The notes beneath the pieces were generated by a model that did no database searches, was not told where the DNA came from, and saw only the letters and a list, made by a program, of their open reading frames with translations. From NCBI GenBank assembly GCA_942493125.1, contig OW818667.1, positions 2,666,001 through 2,730,000 of the forward strand: DNA of 64,000 nucleotides. The letters run 5' to 3'. Source of the stretch: Fusibacter_C sp942493125. Its GTDB lineage: Bacteria; Bacillota; Clostridia; Peptostreptococcales; Acidaminobacteraceae. The stretch's first letter is position 1. Each line of letters starts with the position of its first letter. Position numbers and translations under genes: made by a program. This document shows, in pieces, positions 33,608 through 41,830 of the stretch.

Positions 33608-33645
33608 TCATTGTCCTCCTTTAGGATGATGGGAAATATGCTTAC

Positions 33646-33697
33646 TGATAATTGTTATCAATAAGAAGATTATATGATGTTTCTGCTGTTTTGTAAA
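33646..33697 (-). promoter_or_regulatory. rpsD promoter with Fur/Zur-type operator
   Basis: Minus strand TTTACA (33697-33692), 17 bp, TATAAT (33674-33669), then TGATAACAATTATCA (33660-33646) just downstream of the -10 box at the likely start point. The 15-bp dyad fits the 7-1-7 consensus TGATAATNATTATCA of the Fur family, so iron (Fur) or zinc (Zur) repression is expected. Confidence 0.8.
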
Positions 33698-33721
33698 GTG
33701 ATATAAGAAGATTTTGGGCAA

Positions 33722-33758
33722 TAAAAAAAATGCACCGGAGGGGTTATCTCGAGTGCAT
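33722..33758 (-). terminator. Terminator region between rpsD promoter and lipoprotein gene
   Basis: ATGCAC (33730-33735) / GTGCAT (33753-33758) with added GAG/CTC pairing; on the minus strand it is followed by eight T. It lies downstream of the minus-strand lipoprotein gene. Confidence 0.65.
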
Positions 33759-33785
33759 CTCTAAACTGCTTCAACTAAACTACGA

Positions 33786-34382
33786 TTACTTTTTAATCTC
33801 TTGAACGCCTGTGACGCTACTGTCTTCATCTAAGGTAAAAGTTGATTTTGCTTCTTCGGAAGTGAAATAAATATTGCCTTCGATTGTTGCATCAACCAAT
33901 TGGAAATTTAAACCTGATACATATAGATCGCCAACAAAAGTACCGTGTTGGATGCTTGCATTAACACTGTTGATTGTTAATGATGGTGCAGTTAATGTGT
34001 ATCTAGCTGTGATGTTTCTGTCTGCATCTTGTGAATAAAGCGCGATTTTACGTTGTAAAATTGCTTTACCATCTGCATCTTGTTTGCCGTTTTCAAAATC
34101 GCCATCTAAAACAAGTGGATTTTCAACCACTAAGTCATTGATAATAGCGATTAACCAAGTACCTTCGCTGCCAACTGCACTTTCAAAAGCTGCTGCGCTG
34201 TCAACGATAGATGCTGTTGTTATTACATCGGCTTCAGTTGAAGTGACTTCAGTCGAAACAACCTCTGTTGTAACAGCCTCTCCAGTAACAGCCTCTGTGG
34301 TATCATCCGCAGGTGTACTAGAGCAACCAACGGCCAATAGGCTGACAAGTGCGATTACGATAAGCGTTGCTTTAAATTTCAT
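33786..34382 (-). CDS. Lipoprotein of unknown function
   Basis: 198 residues from the ATG at 34382, which follows AGGAGG; the longer reading to 34496 lacks a site and starts in the promoter region. Lipobox LAVGC at about residues 16-20, then a Thr/Glu/Val-rich linker (about 22-60) typical of surface-tethered lipoproteins. The C-terminal part has alternating short strands (VVENPLVLDGDFENGKQ, then LTINSVNASIQHGTFVGDLY), suggesting a small beta-helix. No family recognised; likely cell-surface. Confidence 0.7.
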   Translation of the reverse strand: MKFKATLIVIALVSLLAVGCSSTPADDTTEAVTGEAVTTEVVSTEVTSTEADVITTASIVDSAAAFESAVGSEGTWLIAIINDLVVENPLVLDGDFENGKQDADGKAILQRKIALYSQDADRNITARYTLTAPSLTINSVNASIQHGTFVGDLYVSGLNFQLVDATIEGNIYFTSEEAKSTFTLDEDSSVTGVQEIKK

Positions 34383-34547
34383 GATAAATCCTCCTAAGTG
34401 TTTCGTGGTACGGGTAAAGTTCTTAAAGTTAGAAATGTCAGTACTTAAGTAGGTTAACATAATATTGTGTACTTTTTGTGAAGATGATGTGTCCATCTAT
34501 TTAATTTCACAATCTTACGAGTGATATCAAGCCATTGCTCCCATTAT

Positions 34548-34645
34548 GACTTTTACAATTTCCGTAAGGATTATATAATTTTCCATAATTATATGGTATA
34601 TTCATTGTGACATCATTATTATTATTGAGGAAATTGCATAATTCC
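34548..34645. repeat. Cluster of dispersed palindromic motif before the EamA gene
   Basis: Within 100 bp: ACAATTTCCGTAAGG-type half copy (about 34553-34569), GGATTATATAATTTTCC (34568-34584), CCATAATTATATGG (34583-34596), and TTGAGGAAATTGCATAATTC (34625-34644). The last lies 15 bp before the start codon at 34661, next to the ribosome binding site. Resembles the cluster at 12884-12949. Confidence 0.6.
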
Positions 34646-34660
34646 AGAGGAGAGTACAAC

Positions 34661-35563
34661 ATGGGCTTCATACAGAATTACTTAGGAGAACTCGCTGCTT
34701 TATCTACTGCGCTATGTTGGGCGATTACGTCGACTGCATTTGAACACAGTGCAAAGAAAATTGGATCTTTAAATTTAAATATGTTAAGGCTGCTGATAGG
34801 CTTAGTCTTCTTATCAATATTTACCTTGATCACCAGAGGTATATTGTTTCCAGTTGACGCCACGCAATCTGAATGGTTCTGGCTGTTTATGTCTGGTTTT
34901 GTGGGAATCGTTATCGGTGACTTGCTTCTCGTTGAAGCTTTTGTCATGATTGGCTCGAGAATTTCCATGCTGATCTACTCTAGCGTACCACCACTGAGCG
35001 CCATTATGGCTTGGATGTTCCTAGGTGAAACGATGACGGGCATGCAGATGTTAGGCATGTTTGTGACACTAGCTGGTATTGCATCTGTCATCCTCATTTC
35101 GGAAAAAGGCAGTAAAAAAATGAGTTTTTCGCAACCTATTAAAGGCATTCTCTTTGCATTTGGTGGCGCACTAGGGCAAGCGGCAGGCTATATAATAGGA
35201 AAGTTTGGTATGGCAGATTACGATCCTTTTGCTTCTACTCAGATCAGGTTGATTGCTGGTATCGTGGGATTTGCCATTTTATTCACATTAAAGGGACATT
35301 GGCCTAAATTCAAAGCTTCTTTCAAACGCAAAGACGCACTTGCTTCTTTGACCTTGGGCTCATTTTTCGGTCCGTTTTTAGGCATATCGTTGTCACTTTA
35401 TGCCGTACAAAAAATCAATCCGGGTGTCGCATCGACGCTGATCTCTATCACCCCAATCCTGTTGGTACCGTATGCATTTTTCTTCAAGAGAGAAAAAGTA
35501 ACGCCAAAAGAGGTCGTTGGAACCATTGTGGTTATTGCTGGCGTTGCCATCATGTTCATGTAA
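34661..35563 (+). CDS. EamA/DMT family transporter
   Basis: 300 residues from the ATG at 34661 (AGAGGAGAG upstream); a TTG/ATG further upstream would translate the palindromic repeat and is rejected. About ten hydrophobic segments arranged as two EamA repeats (first ALSTALCWAITSTAFEHSA, second GILFAFGGALGQAAGYIIG). Drug/metabolite exporters of this group move amino acids or other small molecules; the substrate is unknown. The motif cluster upstream may regulate it. Confidence 0.85.
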   Translation: MGFIQNYLGELAALSTALCWAITSTAFEHSAKKIGSLNLNMLRLLIGLVFLSIFTLITRGILFPVDATQSEWFWLFMSGFVGIVIGDLLLVEAFVMIGSRISMLIYSSVPPLSAIMAWMFLGETMTGMQMLGMFVTLAGIASVILISEKGSKKMSFSQPIKGILFAFGGALGQAAGYIIGKFGMADYDPFASTQIRLIAGIVGFAILFTLKGHWPKFKASFKRKDALASLTLGSFFGPFLGISLSLYAVQKINPGVASTLISITPILLVPYAFFFKREKVTPKEVVGTIVVIAGVAIMFM

Positions 35564-35580
35564 CGAACTTGACATAACCA

Positions 35581-35843
35581 CCCGTTTTGTGGTATGTATA
35601 TAGTAACGCTATGACCGAGACCAGTACTCATGTTAAGCCATTATAGAGAGGGTTTGTTTGGTGGAAAAACCTATGGAAGACACGACGAATGCCCTCGCGA
35701 GTGCATAACTGAAAGAGAAGCCATTTCAAGATAGGTCAATCAAGTAGGCATGTCGGGTGATTCCGTTAAAGATCCTTGAGAAACAATCAAAGTGGAACCG
35801 CGAATTTCCTCGCCTTTGTAATAAAGGGCGAGGTTTTATTTTT
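35581..35843 (+). promoter_or_regulatory. T-box leader of cysS
   Basis: Hallmarks in order: AGTA in a specifier-loop position (about 35623-35626), AGAGAGGG (35645-35652), GGTGGAAAA distal-loop element, and the T-box TGGAACCGCG (35793-35802), followed by a terminator CCTCGCC (35808-35814) / GGCGAGG (35827-35833) with a T tract. A TGC (Cys) codon at 35702-35704 sits between GAG and ATAACTG, which pair with CTC and CAG, and is the likely specifier. Uncharged tRNA-Cys would relieve termination. A TTGACA at 35569-35574 may be the -35 box. Confidence 0.9.
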
Positions 35844-35882
35844 GTAAAATCAAGCATTAGATAATATTTGGGAGGTATGATG

Positions 35883-37295
35883 ATGAAACTTTACAACTCT
35901 ATGACGAGAAGCATTGAAGACTTTGTTCCTTATGAAGACAAGACGGTTAGGCTCTATACATGTGGACCAACTGTTTATAACTATGCGCATATCGGCAATT
36001 TAAGAACGTATATTCACGAAGACATCCTGGAAAAAACATTGGGCGTGCTAGGGTATGATGTCAAACGCGTCATGAACATCACAGACGTCGGCCATTTGGA
36101 GTCCGATGCAGATGATGGCGAAGACAAGATGCTCAAAGGTGCTATTAGAGAAAACAAGACGGTGTGGCAAGTGGCTCAGTTTTATACAGATGCCTTTTTT
36201 GAGGATTGCAGAAAGCTCAATATCAAAAAGCCTGCAATCATCGCAAAAGCTACTGATTATATCGATCAGTATATCGATTTCATAAAGACGTTGGAAGCAA
36301 AAGGCTTCACTTATTTTGAAAATGGAAACGTCTATTTTGACATCTCAAAATTTCCGAGGTACACGGCACTTTCCAAGATGAATCTCGACGATCTTAGAAT
36401 CGCACATAGAGATGATGTTGAAGAAGATCTCCATAAGCGCAACCCACAAGACTTCGTGCTATGGTTCACTAAATCAAAGTTTGATAATCAAGCTATGAAA
36501 TGGGAATCTCCTTGGGGCGTGGGTTACCCAGGATGGCATATTGAATGTTCCGTTATTTCTTTGACCAATCTCGGTGAGAAACTCGATATACACTGTGGCG
36601 GTATCGACCATATTCCGGTGCATCATACAAATGAGATCGCGCAAACGGAAAGCTATACGGGCAAAGAGTGGACGAAATACTGGTGGCATGCAGAATTCCT
36701 TATCGAGAACAGTGGCAAAATGAGTAAGTCTTCAGGTGAATTTTTAACGGTGTCACTTCTTGAGAAAAAGAATTTTGATCCAATCAGTTATCGTTATTTT
36801 GTACTTGGATCACACTATAGAAAACAACTCGCATTTAGCTTTGAAAGCCTTGAAATGGCGCAAAGTGCCTACCAAAAACTGAGACGACGCACGGCAGTGT
36901 ATATTGAGGCCCTTACAGAAGATGTCACGCTCACGCAAGCATCTTTAGACCTTAAAGTACAGTTTGAGGATTGCCTCGCTGATGACTTGAATACCGCAAA
37001 TGCCGTCACTGCTTTGTATGATGTTCTCAAAGCGAACATTTCGGATGCTGAAAAAGCGACACTCATTCAACATATGGACAATGTTTTATCATTAGATCTA
37101 CTTAAACCTGTTGAAGTGATTGAGTCAGAAGTGCATCAAGATGAAATAGCAGAAATAGAGGCGATGCTCGTTACACGGACACAGGCGAAGTTAAATAAAG
37201 ATTGGGCGACAGCTGACCAGATCAGAGATGCGTTGAAAGCAAAAAACATTACAATTATCGACACGCCTGAAGGGGCAAAGTGGAAAAAAGATTAA
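35883..37295 (+). CDS. cysS: Cysteinyl-tRNA synthetase
   Basis: 470 residues from the third of three adjacent ATG codons, at 35883, which has the best spacing to GGAGG (35871-35875). Class I signatures: CGPTVYNYAHIGN (zinc Cys27 and HIGH motif) and SGKMSKSSG (KMSKS). Zinc ligands also in HIECSVIS and HHTNEIAQTE. It charges tRNA-Cys. Preceded by a T-box leader with a probable TGC specifier and followed by a strong terminator; single-gene unit. Confidence 0.96.
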   Translation: MKLYNSMTRSIEDFVPYEDKTVRLYTCGPTVYNYAHIGNLRTYIHEDILEKTLGVLGYDVKRVMNITDVGHLESDADDGEDKMLKGAIRENKTVWQVAQFYTDAFFEDCRKLNIKKPAIIAKATDYIDQYIDFIKTLEAKGFTYFENGNVYFDISKFPRYTALSKMNLDDLRIAHRDDVEEDLHKRNPQDFVLWFTKSKFDNQAMKWESPWGVGYPGWHIECSVISLTNLGEKLDIHCGGIDHIPVHHTNEIAQTESYTGKEWTKYWWHAEFLIENSGKMSKSSGEFLTVSLLEKKNFDPISYRYFVLGSHYRKQLAFSFESLEMAQSAYQKLRRRTAVYIEALTEDVTLTQASLDLKVQFEDCLADDLNTANAVTALYDVLKANISDAEKATLIQHMDNVLSLDLLKPVEVIESEVHQDEIAEIEAMLVTRTQAKLNKDWATADQIRDALKAKNITIIDTPEGAKWKKD

Positions 37296-37311
37296 GATGA
37301 TATCAAACACT

Positions 37312-37351
37312 AAAAAAAAGATGTTTCGGATTTTCCTGAAACATCTTTTTT
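37312..37351. terminator. Terminator after cysS
   Basis: AGATGTTTC (about 37319-37327) pairs with GAAACATCT, with A and T runs on both sides, so it can also stop the convergent hemerythrin gene. Confidence 0.85.
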
Positions 37352-37361
37352 GATATACTGT

Positions 37362-37781
37362 TTATATTTTGTAAAAATCGCGATTCATAAAGAACTTAGC
37401 GACTTCAGTATCATATTTTTGAATGTGATCATTGCAATATTCGGACATAAGTGAATTGAGTTCAGCTATATGCGTTTGCGAAGTAGGATTCCTCATAATT
37501 TTACTCGACAGCTTATTGAGCTGTTTTAAAAACTGAGCATGGCTGTTTTTATGGACATAATAATCGTTAAAATGGTCGTACTGTTGCATCATTTCTTCGT
37601 GTTCAAAATGTTCTCTAACTACTTTTTTCAAATCGATTAGGTCTTCAATAATCTGAAATTCTTCTTTCATTGATGATATTGATTGGCTCAGTTCATGGGC
37701 TTTTTCAAGTATCAGGCGATTATCTCTATCGATTCTGGAATTCTCCGTTTTTAAAGAATCATTCCAAGTGAATACAAACAT
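37362..37781 (-). CDS. Hemerythrin-like protein lacking the first iron-ligand histidine
   Basis: 139 residues, four-helix bundle of the bacteriohemerythrin family. Ligand motifs visible: HFEHEEMM (His/Glu), VHKNSHAQF (two His) and CNDHIQKYD (His/Asp). The first ligand normally sits in IDxQHxxL, but here the sequence is IDRDNRLI, with Asn in place of His. The opening FVFTWNDSLKT is typical. Hemerythrins bind oxygen or sense iron/oxygen through a di-iron centre; the missing ligand may leave one iron exposed. Single gene convergent with cysS. Confidence 0.82.
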   Translation of the reverse strand: MFVFTWNDSLKTENSRIDRDNRLILEKAHELSQSISSMKEEFQIIEDLIDLKKVVREHFEHEEMMQQYDHFNDYYVHKNSHAQFLKQLNKLSSKIMRNPTSQTHIAELNSLMSEYCNDHIQKYDTEVAKFFMNRDFYKI

Positions 37782-37862
37782 GGCATCACCTCCTGATACA
37801 TTTGTACCCAGCTTGATTTGTAATTATCAACAGAAGGCAAACTATTAGAAGTATTCTCATTT

Positions 37863-37962
37863 TGTATCAAAATGGATACAACGTTCAAAAAGTGCGTATC
37901 AAAATGGCTACAAAGAAGGGTGCAGTTTCATTAATTGAATCAAATGTATCAAAATGGAGACA
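37863..37962 (+). promoter_or_regulatory. Three upstream activator sites for the CoA-transferase promoter
   Basis: Repeats of TGTATC-AAAATG-GATACA: 37863-37880 is a perfect 6-6-6 dyad, 37895-37912 (CGTATCAAAATGGCTACA) and 37945-37962 (TGTATCAAAATGGAGACA) are close copies. They lie 150-250 bp before a sigma-54 promoter, the standard position for enhancer sites of NtrC-type activators. The activator gene at 40385 is the likely partner. The rest of 37782-38210 shows no gene. Confidence 0.7.
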
Positions 37963-38114
37963 TTGTTCATACATTATCCGTCCGTGTTGCTGACCACATT
38001 ATGCACGTTTCTTTAGTTGCTAAATAATCTACAAATAATTATTTTTGTCACAAAGGTTTAAAAAGCTTGAAACTTATGATTCACTTCACAAAAAAACATA
38101 AAGATATATGAACT

Positions 38115-38129
38115 TGGCACGACAATTGC
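38115..38129 (+). promoter_or_regulatory. Sigma-54 (-24/-12) promoter of the CoA-transferase operon
   Basis: TGGCACGACAATTGC matches the sigma-54 consensus TGGCAC-N5-TTGC at every fixed position, with GG and GC 12 bp apart. The start would be near 38141, about 70 bp before the atoD ATG. Confidence 0.85.
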
Positions 38130-38210
38130 GTATATAATAGGCAATAGGGAAATAGATATGAAAATTGGAATTATGTAAGTTAAGATATCAATTAAAATCG
38201 GAGGCAATGG

Positions 38211-38858
38211 ATGAAAAAAGTCATTACGATGGATGAGGCGATAAGTCATATTCAAGATGGTATGACGATCATGATCGGCGGATTTCTAGCATGTGGCAGT
38301 CCACATAAGATCATTGATGCAATCATAGAAAAAGGAATCAAAGACTTGACGATTATTGGCAATGACACGGGGTTCGTCGATAGAGGGATCGGCAGACTTG
38401 TAGTGAGTGGTCAGGCGAAGAAAGTCATCGTCTCACATATTGGCACAAATAAGGAAACAGGCAGATTGATGAACGAAGGCAAACTCGAAGTCGTATTGGT
38501 ACCACAGGGCACGCTTGCTGAGCAAGTACGTGCTGGTGGTGCAGGACTCGGCGGTGTATTGACACCAATCGGTATTGGCACTCCAGTTGCTGAAGGCAAA
38601 GATCATCTCATCATCGATGGCAAGACATTCTTACTGGAAAAAGCACTCAAAGCGGATGTTGCACTGATCTTCGGTTCAAAAGTCGATGAAAAGGGCAATG
38701 TCTATTACCATGAATCCACGCGCAACTTTAACCCACTTATGGCAACTGCTGCGGAAGTCGTCATCGTAGAAGCGGAAGAACTCGTGAAAGTCGGCGAGCT
38801 TGACCCACATCTCGTGATGACGCCTAGCCTTTTTGTCAAATATATCGTAAAGGCATAG
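38211..38858 (+). CDS. atoD: CoA-transferase subunit A (acetate/butyrate-acetoacetate type)
   Basis: 215 residues, normal for the alpha subunit. Features: MDEAISHIQDGMTIMIGGF, LTIIGNDTGFVDRGIGRLV, RAGGAGLGGVLTPIGIGTPV. With AtoA it moves CoA between acetate and a short-chain acyl or 3-oxoacyl group. The gene starts after CGGAGG about 70 bp downstream of a sigma-54 start point. The exact substrate pair is not certain. Confidence 0.92.
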   Translation: MKKVITMDEAISHIQDGMTIMIGGFLACGSPHKIIDAIIEKGIKDLTIIGNDTGFVDRGIGRLVVSGQAKKVIVSHIGTNKETGRLMNEGKLEVVLVPQGTLAEQVRAGGAGLGGVLTPIGIGTPVAEGKDHLIIDGKTFLLEKALKADVALIFGSKVDEKGNVYYHESTRNFNPLMATAAEVVIVEAEELVKVGELDPHLVMTPSLFVKYIVKA

Positions 38859-38867
38859 GAGGATAAC

Positions 38868-39515
38868 ATGGAAGCAAAAGATATTATCGCAAAACGCGTA
38901 GCAAAAGAGTTTAAAGATGGCGATGTCGTCAACCTAGGAATCGGTCTCCCGACTTTAGTTCCTAACTATATAGAAGAGGGGATAGAAATTATCCTGCATT
39001 CAGAAAACGGTTTTACGGGTATAGGTCCTGCGCCAGATGAAGATCACATCGATCTGAATTTGGTAAATGCCGGCGGGCTCCCTGTCACTGTGATGCCAGG
39101 TGGGGTTTTCTTCGACAGCGCAATGTCCTTCGCGATTATTCGCGGCGGGCATCTGGATGCCACCGTTCTCGGGGCGTTACAGGTCGATGAAGAAGGAAAC
39201 CTTGCCAACTGGATGATTCCAGGCAAGCTCGTACCAGGTATGGGCGGAGCCATGGATCTCGTTGGTGGTGCAAAAAAAGTCATCGTTGCGATGACACACA
39301 CTGCTAAAGGTGAAATCAAAATTTTAAAGAGATGTACGTTACCACTCACAGGCGCAAAAAAAGTCAGCAAGATTATCACAGAAATGGCAGTTTTGGAAGT
39401 GACACCAGAGGGCTTGTTGCTCACTGAATACAATCCAGAGTATACCATCGAGGAAATCCAAGCAGCGACTGAAGCGACACTCATCATCTCTGATCAATTA
39501 ACAACGATGTTATAG
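38868..39515 (+). CDS. atoA: CoA-transferase subunit B
   Basis: 215 residues, beta subunit. The catalytic glutamate is in HSENGFTGIGP; other marks are VNLGIGLPTLVPNYI and GGAMDLVGGAKKVIV. It starts 9 bp after atoD with AGGAGG. The pair is probably used in butyrate or acetoacetate metabolism and is controlled by sigma-54. Confidence 0.93.
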   Translation: MEAKDIIAKRVAKEFKDGDVVNLGIGLPTLVPNYIEEGIEIILHSENGFTGIGPAPDEDHIDLNLVNAGGLPVTVMPGGVFFDSAMSFAIIRGGHLDATVLGALQVDEEGNLANWMIPGKLVPGMGGAMDLVGGAKKVIVAMTHTAKGEIKILKRCTLPLTGAKKVSKIITEMAVLEVTPEGLLLTEYNPEYTIEEIQAATEATLIISDQLTTML

Positions 39516-39568
39516 TATTTGTAATTGCATACAAAAGCAGCATGGCGCAATCCGCTATGCTGCTTTTT

Positions 39569-39649
39569 TGTAGCCATTTTACTACAAAATGAACGCAAAT
39601 GATTTAGAATTTGTGATATATTATAATTATGGAAATTACATAATTTCAA
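39569..39649. promoter_or_regulatory. Fourth activator-like site and a dispersed-motif copy before the HAD gene
   Basis: TGTAGCCATTTTACTACA (39569-39586) reads in reverse as TGTAGTAAAATGGCTACA, close to the upstream sites at 37863-37962. GGAAATTACATAATTTCAA (39631-39649) is a copy of the dispersed palindrome. Both lie before the HAD gene and the sigma-54 activator gene. Confidence 0.45.
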
Positions 39650-39677
39650 TTTTATGATATTTTAAACAGGAGGCACT

Positions 39678-40331
39678 ATGGCGATTCAATACGCACTTTT
39701 CGATTTTGACGGTACACTGATTGATTCCAATGAAGCGGTCATATCTTCGCTCAATCACGTCGCGATAAAATATAGAGGCTTTCCATTTAACACGGATGAA
39801 CTCAATCAAATTCTTGGGAAGCCCATCCAGGATCAGATGTTTTTTCTATCTGAGGAGCACACACAAACGCTTGTCGAGATGTATCGGATAGAGTATAGAA
39901 GGGTACAGGATGATCTGACTAAGATCTATGAAGGTGTCGTTGAGATGCTGAGCCAACTGAAGAGTATGGGTATACGAACAGGCATTGTTTCCAATAAAGG
40001 CAGGCATGGCATCAACCATGGCATCGATCAATTCGATTTACATGACCTCATCGAAGTCACCGTATCACTTGATGATGTTATCCGTGCAAAACCCCATGAA
40101 GAAGGCATCTTTAAAGCCCTTCAATTGCTCGGTGTTTCAGAGGAGGCTTTACCTGATGCGCTAAAGGCTACGCTATTTGCAGGTGATAGCGGACATGACA
40201 TTGAAACGGCGCATAATGCAGGCTGTACTTCTGTCCTGGTATCATGGACGCTCATCGATATGAAGCAACTGCTCGAGCTCAAGCCAGATCATGTGATACA
40301 CACGCCTGGTGAGATTTTGGGACTCATTTAA
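39678..40331 (+). CDS. HAD family phosphatase (PpaX/Gph-like)
   Basis: 217 residues. HAD motifs: DFDGTLIDS (nucleophile Asp), GIVSNKG (motif II) and FAGDSGHDIETAHNAG (motif IV). The helical cap sits between motifs I and II. It resembles PpaX pyrophosphatase and phosphoglycolate phosphatase; the substrate is not set. It lies between the CoA-transferase genes and the sigma-54 activator. The ATG follows AGGAGG. Confidence 0.88.
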   Translation: MAIQYALFDFDGTLIDSNEAVISSLNHVAIKYRGFPFNTDELNQILGKPIQDQMFFLSEEHTQTLVEMYRIEYRRVQDDLTKIYEGVVEMLSQLKSMGIRTGIVSNKGRHGINHGIDQFDLHDLIEVTVSLDDVIRAKPHEEGIFKALQLLGVSEEALPDALKATLFAGDSGHDIETAHNAGCTSVLVSWTLIDMKQLLELKPDHVIHTPGEILGLI

Positions 40332-40384
40332 CCAATAAAACACATGAGACATACGAACTTAACGATATAAAGCGAGGTGAAAGC

Positions 40385-41830
40385 TTGGAAAAAACGTATG
40401 AACAGTTAAAGTGGGAAATGGAAATCTTGGACGAATTCATAGAAAAAGCCTATGAAGGCCTCATCATTATCGACAGGGATGGCAAAATCATCAAATTCAA
40501 ATACGAAAAATTCCTGGATGTGAAAGAAGAGGATGTCATTGGCAAACATGTCACCGAAGTCATGGAAAATACAAGGCTACACATTGTCCTCAAAACTGGG
40601 ACACCAGAAATCGGAGACGTTCAGAACATCAAGGGTCACAATGTCGTCACATCGAGGATTCCCATCATACGTGGCGGCGAAGTCGTCGGAGCGGTCGGTA
40701 CGATTTTATTCAAAGACATTCTCGAAGTCAAACACCTAGCCGACCACCTTGAACAAATGAAGCAGCATGTCAAAAAATACAAACAGGAACTCAAGCGTCT
40801 CAATCTTGCAAAATACTCTTTTGAACAGATTCTCACAGCGGATCCTGGGATGCTTGCACTTATCGAAAGCGCTAAAAAAGCGGCCGTCAGCAACTCAAGT
40901 GTCTGTATCGAAGGGCAAAGTGGCACGGGAAAAGAATACTTTGCGCATGCCATCCACGAAGGCAGTTTGAGGCGATACGGTCCATTTGTCCGCATCAACT
41001 GCGCTAGCATCCCAAAGGATCTGTTTGAATCTGAGCTATTCGGATACGAACCTGGTGCATTTACTGGCGCATCCACACATGGTCGCACGGGTAAATTCGA
41101 AATCGCAAATGGTGGCACCATATTTTTGGATGAGCTCAGTTCACTGCCTTTAGAGGTACAAGCGAAGCTGCTCAGGGCCATCGAGGAGCGGGAAATCGAG
41201 CGCATTGGCGGCAATCAGCGCATCAACATCGACGTAAGGTTTATATCCGCTTCAAATGAAGACCTCCACGAACTTGTCAAAGCAGGCCGTTTTAGAAGCG
41301 ACCTCTATTACAGACTCAATGTCGTCAATCTAAAATTGCCACCACTTAAAGACCGAAAGCGCGATGTCATGCTATTATCCAACCACTATATCGAACAGTT
41401 TTCAAAGGATTATCCAAACTGCCCCGATGGCTTTTCAAAGGAGGCAAAGCACTGTTTAGAGGCTTATTCATGGCCAGGCAATGTCAGAGAGCTACGCAAT
41501 GTCATAGAAAGTGCCGTCAGTCTTGCGAAAACGAAGCATATTATCGTCAGCGATTTACCGGATTATATCGCACATTTGAAAGAAATAAAAACAGATAAAC
41601 AAGAGGCAAATGTCTCGCAGTCATTAGATGTGACAGATGTTTTGCTGGATGATAATCTTTACACGATGATGGATGCATTTGAAAGAAAGCTCATACAGAA
41701 GGCAATCGAACAATGTGATGGGAGTCGCACGCGTGCAGCGGCACTTCTGGGCATACATCGAACAGCGCTTTACAAGAAGATGTCCAAACTTGGACTTGAG
41801 GAAGGGAGAATTTCAAATGAGTATAGATAA
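40385..41830 (+). CDS. Sigma-54-dependent activator with N-terminal PAS domain
   Basis: 481 residues from a TTG start with GAGGTG. PAS sensor domain about 10-115 (EGLIIIDRDGKIIKF), short coiled coil (about 120-145), AAA+ domain with Walker A GQSGTGKE near 177-184, sigma-54 contact GAFTGA near 224 and Walker B GTIFLDE, then a Fis-type helix-turn-helix (GSRTRAAALLGIHRTALYKK). No receiver domain. It opens sigma-54 promoters. The perfect -24/-12 promoter and palindromic sites before atoDA, 2.3 kb upstream, make those genes the probable target. The PAS ligand is unknown. Confidence 0.9.
   Translation: MEKTYEQLKWEMEILDEFIEKAYEGLIIIDRDGKIIKFKYEKFLDVKEEDVIGKHVTEVMENTRLHIVLKTGTPEIGDVQNIKGHNVVTSRIPIIRGGEVVGAVGTILFKDILEVKHLADHLEQMKQHVKKYKQELKRLNLAKYSFEQILTADPGMLALIESAKKAAVSNSSVCIEGQSGTGKEYFAHAIHEGSLRRYGPFVRINCASIPKDLFESELFGYEPGAFTGASTHGRTGKFEIANGGTIFLDELSSLPLEVQAKLLRAIEEREIERIGGNQRINIDVRFISASNEDLHELVKAGRFRSDLYYRLNVVNLKLPPLKDRKRDVMLLSNHYIEQFSKDYPNCPDGFSKEAKHCLEAYSWPGNVRELRNVIESAVSLAKTKHIIVSDLPDYIAHLKEIKTDKQEANVSQSLDVTDVLLDDNLYTMMDAFERKLIQKAIEQCDGSRTRAAALLGIHRTALYKKMSKLGLEEGRISNEYR

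Noticed and set aside
35800..35812. GAATTTCCTCG as a further copy of the dispersed palindrome
   Set aside because: It is part of the T-box sequence and terminator arm of the cysS leader, and the other half of the dyad is absent.
40636..41214. 192-codon open frame antisense to the sigma-54 activator
   Set aside because: It mirrors the conserved AAA+ region, with low-complexity Ser-rich translation and no start signal.
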